From Bromus sterilis (Eukaryota; Streptophyta; Magnoliopsida; Poales; Poaceae), in assembly GCA_950022295.1 (NCBI GenBank), contig OX465600.1, positions 206,365,782 through 206,429,781 on the forward strand: a stretch of DNA of 64,000 nucleotides. Reading direction: 5' to 3'. The notes below the pieces were generated by a model. The model saw only the letters and a program-made list of their open reading frames with translations, was not told where the DNA came from and did no database searches. Made by a program: the position numbers and the translations under genes. Shown here piece after piece: positions 1 through 8,032 of the stretch (the first letter of the stretch is position 1; every line of letters starts with the position of its first letter).

Positions 1-2895
1 AAAGTTGTCTGTGAGTTCCCAGACGTCTTTCCGAAGGAGTTGCCAGGAATTCCCCCAGTTCGAGCTATTGAGTTCGTTATTGAGCTAGAGCCTAGTACCC
101 AGCCGATTTCTCGGCATCCGTACAAGATGTGTTCGAAGGAGTTGATTGAGCTCAAGAAGCAATTGACAGATTTGGAGGCAGGCGGTTTTATCCGCGCGAG
201 CTCTTCCCCTTGGGGTTCACCAGCTTTGTTTTTCCAGAAGAAGGATGGGACTAGCCGCTTGGTCCAGGAATATCGCGGTATCAACAAGAATACCATCAAG
301 AACAAGTACCCTTTACCCCGCATCAATGATCTGTTCGAACAGTTGAATGGGGCTAAGGTGTTTTCCAAGCTTGACTTGAGGATGGGGTATCACCAAATCC
401 GTGTTCGCGAAGAGGACATTCCCAAGACCGCGTTCAGCACACGTTATGGGCTGTATGAGTTCACAGTCATGACTTTCGGGTTCTCAAATGCCCCTCCAAC
501 ATTCATGAGAGCTATGAACTATTTGTTCCAAGAATGGCTTGATGTGTTTGTGATCCTTTACCTCGACGACATTCTTGTATATTCCAAGTCAAAGGATAAA
601 CATGAGGAACATCTACGCCTGGTGCTGCAGAAGCTGAGAGAGCACCGTTACTACGCCAAGTTCTCCAAGTGTGAGTTTTGGCTTGACAAGGACAATTTTC
701 TGGGCCATGTTATTTCCGCTGAGGGAATTCCGGTTGATCCAGAGCGAGTCCGCACTATTCAAGAGTGGGCTCCACAGAAGAATGTGAAGCAGCTAAGGAG
801 TTTTCTCACCCTCGCGAGTTATGGCAGGAGGTTTGTGCACAATTTCTCCAAAATAGCAAAACCAATGACTTAATTTTTGTGCAAAGGAAAACGGTACATT
901 TGGTCTCCAGCTTGCCAGTCAGCCTTCGGGGAGTTGAAAGAGAAGTTGACCACAGCTCCAAGTCTCACGCCGCCAGATGAGTCATAGCCTTTTCAGGTGT
1001 TTTGCGATGCATCCTTGCAAGGTCTAGGCGGAGTTTTGATGCAAGGCAGAAATATTGTGGCTTATACCTCACGACAGTTGAAGACGAGTGAGAGGAACTA
1101 TCCCACACACGACTTGGAGCTTGCAGAAGTTGTGCACGCTTTGATCACTTGGCGACACCTCCTCTTAGGGAGGAAGGTGGATGTGTTCACCGACCACAAG
1201 AATCTGAAGTACTTGTTAACTCAGCCAAATCTGAACTTGAGGCAAAGAAGATGGCTTGAAACTATTACTGAGTACACAATTGATATTCAGTACACGCCTG
1301 GGAAGGCGAATGTCATAGCTGATGCACTGAGCCGTAAGGGTGATTGAAAAAATATCCAGGTGCAGAAGATCCACCCTGATTTGTGTGAGTCCTTTCGAAG
1401 GCTCAATCTTGAGCTAGTTCCAGCAGGCTACCTTGCCAACCTTGTGGTAGAGCCAACTATCCATGAGAAGATCCGTGAAGCTCAGTCTGGCAGCTCAATG
1501 ATACAAAAGATCAAACAGGGTATTGCCTCCTCAGTTCCAAAGTACGGTTGCTTTTCAGTGCATAATGACGGCATCGAGTTCTTCGAGGAGAGAGCTGTTG
1601 TTCCCAAGGAGGGAGATCTCAGAGATGTCATCATGAAGGAAGCCCATGATTCCAAGCTATCGATTCACCCTGGCAGTACAAAGATGTATCAAGATCTCAA
1701 GCAAAGATTTTGGTGGAATCGTATGAAGCGGGATGTTGCCCGTTACGTGTCTCAGTGTGATGTGTGCAGGAGAGTGAAGGAACAACACTAGAAGCCTGCA
1801 GGGTTGCTTCAGCCACTTGAGATTCCGGAGTGGAAATGGGATCACATAGAGATGGATTTCATCACAGGCTTCCCCTTGTTGCAGAATAAGAACAATGCCA
1901 TCTTTGCTGTCATTGACAATCTTTCCAAAGTTGACCACTTCTTTCAAGTGAAGGACTCCATTTCAGCAGCTCAGTTGGCAGATTTGTACACCGCAAGAGT
2001 TGTATCTTTGCATGGCATTCCAAAGAAGATCAGTTCCGATAGAGGCAGCCTTTTCACCTCTAAGTTTTGGCAGGCCATTCAAAAGGTGATTGGTACGACG
2101 GTGTTGTTCAGTACCGCTTATAACCCTCCGACAAGTGGGCAAGTTGAGCGCGTGAACCAAATCCTCGAGGACATGCTTCGAGCATGTGTCATCTCCTTTG
2201 GCATGAAGTGGGAAGAATGGTTGCCGTATGCTAAGTTCTCTTACAACAACAACTATCAGGCAAGTCTGCAGGCAGCGCCGTTTGAAGTCTTGTATGGGCG
2301 GAAGTGCAGGACACCTTTGAACTGGTCCGAGACAGGTGAGAGGCAGTTGTTCGGTCCAGATGTGATCCAGGAGGCAGAGGACAGAGTGAAGATTGTTCGA
2401 GAGCACCTAAAGGCAGCACAGTCTAGGCAGAAGGCCTATTATGACAAAAGGCACCGTGGTGTAGCGTTTCACGTTGGTGATTGGGCGTTCCTGAGAGTGT
2501 CTCCATTGAGGGGAACTCACCGCTTTGGCATCAAAGTAAAGCTCGCTCCAAGATTTGTTGGACCTTTCCGCATCCTTGAGACTAGATGACCTTTTGTCTT
2601 TCGGCTCAAGCTTCTAGAGAGTCTGTCCATGGTGCATGATGTGTTCCATGTGTCCCAGCTAAAGCATTGCTTCAAGCAGCCAGAGCAGGCCGTTGACTTG
2701 GGCGAGATCCAGCTAAGTGCGGACCTTTCCTACTCAGAGCGTCCAGTCCGTGTTCTTGAGACATCCGAGCGCAAGACTCGCAACAAGACCGTCAAGTTCA
2801 TGAAGGTTCAGTGGGCACATCATTCTGAGAAGGAAGCAATGTGGGAGCGTGAAGATCATCTCCGTTCCGAGTATCCAGAGTTATTGAAGGTTTAG
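1..2895 (+). pseudogene. pol: TE1 pol: reverse transcriptase, RNase H, integrase, chromodomain (broken)
   Basis: One reading frame (first base of codons congruent with position 40) runs through the whole segment with no frameshift but five in-frame stops: TAA 871, TAG 985, TGA 1345, TAG 1789 and TGA 2587. The true end is TAG 2893-2895. Reverse transcriptase spans about 40-870 with YLDD at residues 174-177 counted from position 40. RNase H follows (FCDASLQGLGG near 997 to ADALSRK near 1340). Integrase has the HHCC finger (HPGSTKMY near 1665, CDVCRRVK near 1758) and DDE residues in IEMDF, SSDRG and QVERVN. The chromodomain is near 2720-2890 (HHSEKEAMWERED). The protein would copy element RNA into DNA and insert it. 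It cannot now make a full polyprotein, so mobility would need help in trans. Confidence 0.95.
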
Positions 2896-2931
2896 ATCTC
2901 GGGACGAGATCCTGTGTTGGTGGGGGAGTGC
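2895..2931 (+). promoter_or_regulatory. TE1 hairpin over the pol stop, then polypurine tract
   Basis: GATCTCG (2895-2901), loop GGA, CGAGATC (2905-2911) form a perfect 7-bp stem whose first base is the last base of the pol stop codon. TTGGTGGGGGAGTG (2918-2931 region) follows directly and abuts the LTR; it is the likely plus-strand primer. The same arrangement is found in TE4 and TE6. Confidence 0.75.
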
Positions 2932-3662
2932 TGTAATAACCCACATGCAATTCCCAGAAAACATCATGTAATTGTACCTTGTCTGTTGACTTTGTAACTT
3001 GGCATGGTGCTAGTTCATGTAATTTCATGTGATGATTTCAAATGGCATTGGGATTGGAACTCATTTGAATTGCTTTTGAATTCAATCAAGATGGGTAAAG
3101 AAGGGTGTTTGGTGAATTGTTCCATTTGCATTTGATCTCCCCTAAACCCAAAAAATGGCATAGCCATTTCTTTTGCTTGGGCAAGGGTTTTACAATCCTC
3201 AACTTGTTTTTGCCATCACCAAGAATGTGGGGTGTAGTTCAAAGTGTTTTGAATTCGAAAGTGGGCAACATTTTGTTGTTGCCAAAAATGTCCAAACCAA
3301 TTTTATAAATATGCTAATATTGCAAGGATCATTTTACATATTTTTATGTATTTTAACCCTTGTAATTAATTCGGGAAAACCCCAAAGTCCTTTTCTGTTT
3401 TATTAAATGGAAAAGGTCCAGAGAGGGGGGCTTTTCTTTTCTTTTCGGGACTCAGCCAGCCCACTTGGGCCTCTTCCTCCCTTGGGCTCAAGCCCGTGCC
3501 ACCGAAGCGGTACGCGGAGGCAGCTGGGATCGTCCGATCTCCATCCCACGGCTCGCGCATGTCCTCTTTACAGCGTGGCCGGGGTCGTCTCGCTCCTCTC
3601 TCTCACAGCCGGCGGCAACGTCGACGCCGATGCCGACCAGCGTGGCCAAGGGGGCCTCCCCC

Positions 3663-3669
3663 TTATAAG
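3663..3669 (+). promoter_or_regulatory. TATA box of the TE1 LTR
   Basis: TTATAAG lies in a GC-rich setting (CCCCCTTATAAGCGGC). TATA-like boxes occur at the equivalent place in the LTRs of TE4 and TE6. Transcription would start about 30 bases on, giving a short leader up to the donor-like CACAG/GTAAGC at 3766/3767. Confidence 0.6.
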
Positions 3670-4469
3670 CGGCACCCCCTAGTGCTCCGGGAATCCTAGC
3701 TCCCCTTTCCCCCTCCACAATTTCCCTCGCCGCCGCCTGCATCTCCCCTGTTCCGCCTGAGCACAGGTAAGCCGGCGAGAAATTCGTCGCCGTCCCGCCG
3801 TGCCGACGAGCCTGTGCTCTTTTGCATGGTCTTGGACCCTTTCGGAACCGCTCCCCGTCGTAGGTTTCCGGTGTGGTGGCCGGATTCGAACGCGCGACGA
3901 GGGCCTCCTCCTCAGCCCCTTCTTCCCCGACGCTGGTGAATGACTACCTCCTCTACGGCACGCTCGCGCTCGTCGTCGACCACCTCTAGGTGAGCCACGG
4001 AGAGTCTCTATCCATTCCTTGCCGCATAGGTAGCTAGCCGTCACCGTTCTCGTTTCCCATCGCCGTAGTAGTCGCCGCCGTGCCGTTCATGCCGCCGTGC
4101 GTGCCCGGGTACGTCTAGATCATGCCCGTAGCCGCCAAGGAGGCACCTTAGTGGACTCCAGTGCCCGCCGCGGTCGGACCCGTTTCTCCTCTGTCAGAGG
4201 CTGCCTCCGTGAAGTTCCGGCGAGGTTCTCGTCGCCGTCGACGAGCCCCTGGGGCAGCCTAGCACAAAAATGGGAGCGTGGTGGTTCCAGCTAGCGGCAG
4301 CACCACCCTGCTCTGATCCTAGTTCAGCGTAGCCGACTTATGCATCGCCAGAGTTGCTCTGCCGCCGCTCGTTGCAAGTGCAGTGCTCTCCATTTTTTTC
4401 TTCAGTTAACACCAAACGAACCACGCTTTACCTATATTCAAAGAGCAGTACTAACGTACTCCCCCTCTC

Positions 4470-4531
4470 AGCCCGAGTGGCTGGTTCGCTGTGTCAAGTG
4501 TGTGTGGTCGTGGGTTCGAATACCCCCGGGG
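4470..4531 (+). other. tRNA-like A-box/B-box segment inside the TE1 LTR
   Basis: GCCCGAGTGGCTGG resembles the D-arm of class II tRNAs (A box), and GGGTTCGAATACC at 4512-4524 is a close B-box match about 35 bases on. The segment does not fold as a whole tRNA that I can see, so it is a pol III promoter-like relic rather than a tRNA gene. All four other LTRs of this family carry the equivalent in the same sense. Confidence 0.5.
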
Positions 4532-4790
4532 CAGTGGTGATTTAAGCCCCCTTTTTTGTACGGGAGGCTGACTGACAGGCCCCACCTGCTAGTGGCTGTG
4601 ACCATGGTGGGCTGCTGTCATGCCAGTGAGGCCTTGGTTTGGGGCAGAGGGGGCTAGATGCGGCCCAGTGCTGCTGGAGGCCAAGCCCTCTTCCTTTTTT
4701 TCCCTGTCAGTTTTTCCTTTTCCAAATTTGAGTTAAATTCAATTCAAACTGTTTCTGAATGTCTGAGCTTTTTCACCTCAAGAATATCAT

Positions 4791-5200
4791 CCAATATATG
4801 AACTTGGGGTAGTTTTTCCCACTGATCACAGTGGTGATGTCCATTTGCATTTTGCCCCCTCTAAATTTTGGAGTAGTGGTAACTTTGCAAAAAGCCCCTG
4901 ACTTCTTTTGAATTTGCCAAGTGTTATTTCAAAATTCAAATATCGCATACCATATATGAGTTTGGGGTAGTTTTTCCCAAGGATCAGCATGGTGATATTT
5001 GTTTTGCCATTTGAGTTTTATTTTCCAAAATTCAAGTGGTGCACTTTTGCACTCAAAACCCTGAATTCCTTTGTATTTGCAACTCTGTTATGCAAATTCA
5101 ATGGTGCCATGCCATATATGGTTTTGGGGTAGAAAAATTCGGGGAGTAGAATGGTGATGTCCATATGGTGTTTTGTACAACTCAAATGGATATGGTGTGA
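4791..5200 (+). repeat. Diverged tandem subrepeats of about 160 bp in the TE1 LTR
   Basis: Three units begin near 4791, 4950 and 5112. Each opens with a CATATATG-type core followed by TTTGGGGTAG, then a GGTGAT motif about 40 bases later. Equivalent units are in the TE6 and TE4 LTRs in reverse orientation. Confidence 0.6.
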
Positions 5201-5715
5201 ACACTTGTTCATCTCAATTTTCCTTGCCCCCCTTTTCCTTGCATTCCTTTCAACTCCAGTGCATGTTGAATCTTGTTCATCTGATCAGTCAAGTTCTGTT
5301 CCATGTTGTCTTCAATCTTTGCAATCTCAAACCATCCCTAGCATATTGCCATATGCAATGTGGCTGGATCCTTTCTTCTGCTGTACCTTCCGGTGTCAAC
5401 TTCACCGACACCTTTTTCTCCGTCTCCGGAATCGTTAGTTTAATTTTTACGATGCTTTACTTTCCTAAATTGTTATTATTGTTTCATGCCATGCCATATT
5501 GCTATGATATTTACACTAAATCTAAGGCTATGACCAAAGCCATAAAAACATAAGTAATTGCATATGAAGTTGTTGACGTGTCGTCAACACCTCAATTTAA
5601 ATTTGACTAGATAGGGTCACACCATGGTTATTAAACTTGATCATCTCATCCATGCTTGAGCATTGTTGGTCCCGATGTTTACTTGTGTGCTTTTCTTGCC
5701 GGTACCTTACGTTAG

Positions 5716-5805
5716 CACCTGAGACTGCCGAGGAGACTTATGTGGAGGTTTCCGACACCGAGCCCGAGGATCCTGCTACGCCTACTCCGTCGACCAATTA
5801 CCCAG
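5716..5805 (+). other. Putative LTR exon A (TE1), acidic peptide
   Basis: The segment lies between an acceptor-like CTTACGTTAG and a GC-type donor AG/GCAAGC. It is 90 nt, enters and leaves in phase 1, and reads PETAEETYVEVSDTEPED and on to YP without a stop. The same 90-nt length is kept in all four TE4 and TE6 copies. Confidence 0.45.
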
Positions 5806-7005
5806 GCAAGCGGAAGATTCATACCATTACTTTATAACTCTCTGCCTACCTGCCTAGCCGTAGTCTAGAACAATTGTTTGATCCTATCCACCTTGCTTAT
5901 GCCTTAATCAAAACCAAACAGCCATGGTCCCCACATCCCAACAAAACTTTGTATTGCTAATTTACCGCTGCTCAGCCATTGCTTAGTATGAGTAGGAAAA
6001 CTTGCTGCTTTACCCTATACTATGGTTGAGATATCATGTTCTTAAAGAATTTGGTTGATATTTTATTATTATGATGTTAACTTATATTGGACGAAGGATG
6101 GGAGACCGGGCTGTTCCCGCCAGGTGTGTTGTTCCATTCGAGTCACCTAGGTCCCGAGTTCCGGGTATTGTGTTTCTTGACAAGCGTGCCTAATCGTGTG
6201 TTGGGTTCTATGGGGCCCCCTTGTCTTACCTACCTAGCTTCATACAATTCTAGTGGTGGCCCGAGCTGATTTACTATTTGCAGACGTGTGTGTGCTTGGT
6301 TGGTACCCCAGCAGTTTTCGAAACAACCCGGACAAACGGAGACATAGTTCCTCTGGTTGGTCCACACTGGTGAGCTAGGGAAGTCCCCTGTTATTTAGGT
6401 GAGACTAAACCCGACCTTAGCCATACGGTAGAGACCGATTCGAGAGCGCGGCCGGCTTTTGAGTTGGATGTCGACTCACCGGGGGCCACCCGGAATTGTT
6501 CACTGTTAGTTAGAGGGACTCTGACGTTCCGGAGTTTCATGCGCTTACCTAGCCAAGTGGAAACCGGGCGTACATGCGAAGCCTATGATGGGAAGTTGGT
6601 ACACCCCTGCAGGGTTAAATATTTTCGAAAAGCCGTGTTCGCGGTTATGGACGACTTGAGACCTACTCCTTGTTCATAGAATAATATCAAACAGGATCAT
6701 AATTAAAATTTGCCTACCGTGTGAGTGCCTTGGCTGCTTTTCTTCGTCCAGGGGGACCGAGATAAGAACAAGGTTGTGTTAGGTTTGTCGTAAGTAGGTG
6801 GATAGAAGACTTATGACACGATGTCACGTGCATTCTTGGATCTTACCTCTACTCTATTGGAACGATAGCCACCATATATGCTAGTGCGGCTACAACCTTT
6901 CCAATTACTTGTCTTACCGTAGGAAGTTAGTTATCCTGTAATGATATAATCTCACCCCTTGTTTCCTTTTGTGCTTTTACTATTTTGCCTGATCGGCCGC
7001 TGCAG

Positions 7006-7091
7006 TTGACTCCTACCTCGACCCGAGCACCGGACGTTACTTCGTGGAGGTTCCCCCGGAGGATGACGACGAGGATGACTTCGCTCAGTAG
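7006..7091 (+). other. Putative LTR exon B (TE1), acidic tail and stop
   Basis: It follows a pyrimidine-rich stretch and GCTGCAG. The two-base start completes the codon left open by exon A. It reads DPSTGRYFVEVPPEDDDED, then FAQ and a TAG at 7089-7091. The 86-nt length is identical in the TE4 and TE6 copies. Confidence 0.45.
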
Positions 7092-8010
7092 ATCCTATAG
7101 TTGGGCTCCGACGTTCCGTGGGTGGACTTGTTTATGTGTATCCCTCTCTAGGGCCATTTGGATTTTGACCGTACTCGGTCGTGATTGTCTTCCGCTTGTT
7201 GCATGATGTACTGTTGGGCCCATGGACCTCTGAGATGATGTAATAAATACCAGCGGCGATGTATGCCCTGGACTCTATATTTATGTCTTAGTATAAAGTT
7301 CATTGTTCTTATATCTGTTGTCGAGAATCCGATAGCGACACGAGTGCGAGTGTCGTGACTCGGTGGCCTTTTATGCGCTACTAACTCGAGCGGGACGCGA
7401 AAGCGACTAACTTGAGGTAGCACCGCATCGGGGGACTTACATATGTCCATCCGTTGCATGGCAATCCCTACTCCTCACATCATATCTATCATTTGGATTT
7501 CTCTCGCCTATGATTGTCCTCATTGATGTGAGCCTTTCACACCTTTTTGTCTTCCTTCCCATCATTTTATTCTATTTTCCATCCTAAGTGCCAACTAATC
7601 TTTCTCGCGCTCATCCATTGCATGAGTGCTCAAAATTGAAAGGGAGAGGATCAGTTTGACTTGTACCTGACCAGTGTGGGGACGAGTCATAATAAGATTC
7701 CAAAGGAGACTAAGTGTGAAGTTTTATTAGATTGAGTTCTCAACAACTACTAGTATTTTTATGCTCCAAACCCATCTCCCATTTTCTTGTACGGGAACAC
7801 TAATTGGAGACATTCGAGTCACGGACAGCGAGAGCTCTTACACTTTCACGTTCTTACTTTGCTAGTTTCAATACTAGATATAGACTCATGCTTGTTATTG
7901 TCTTAACTTGAATTGCATATTCTTCTTGATGTACTTTAAAGTTCAAATATTTGTTGGTAGCATCTCACCACAAAAGTTATCTTTATTGTCATTTACCTAT
8001 GCGAGAACGA

Positions 8011-8032
8011 GCAGGGATTAAGCTTGGGGATG
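8011..8032 (+). promoter_or_regulatory. TE2 polypurine tract
   Basis: GCAGGGATTAAGCTTGGGGA lies just before the LTR start TGTAACAACCC and would prime plus-strand DNA. Confidence 0.65.

Larger units (their letters stand above)
1..7441 (+). mobile_element. TE1: 3' half of a Ty3/gypsy chromovirus, cut by the window edge
   Basis: The order on the plus strand is pol (1-2895), hairpin and polypurine tract (2895-2931), then a 4.5-kb 3' LTR (2932-7441). The gag, leader and 5' LTR lie left of the window. The pol protein is very close to those of TE4 and TE6 on the other strand, and the LTR ends match theirs (start TGTAA, end CTTACA), so the three are one family. The base after the LTR begins the 3' tail of TE2, so TE1 probably inserted into TE2. 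The target duplication cannot be tested because the left end is missing. Confidence 0.93.
2932..7441 (+). repeat. TE1 3' LTR (4510 bp)
   Basis: It starts TGTAATAACCC directly after the polypurine tract and ends GGGGGACTTACA, matching the LTR ends of TE4 and TE6. In order it contains AT-rich U3, a TATA box at 3663, a GC-rich leader with a splice-donor-like CACAG/GTAAGC at 3766, a tRNA-like segment near 4470-4531, diverged tandem subrepeats (4791-5200), putative exon A (5716-5805), a block shared with other LTR families (about 6370-6655) and putative exon B (7006-7091). No host gene is visible in it. Confidence 0.92.

Noticed and set aside
3880..3900. GGATTCGAAC as a second, reversed B box in the TE1 LTR
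   Set aside because: There is no partner A box at the right distance, and it is not found at this place in TE4 or TE6.
7442..8032. A host intergenic spacer
   Set aside because: It ends in a polypurine tract that abuts an LTR start, so it is better read as the 3' tail of TE2.
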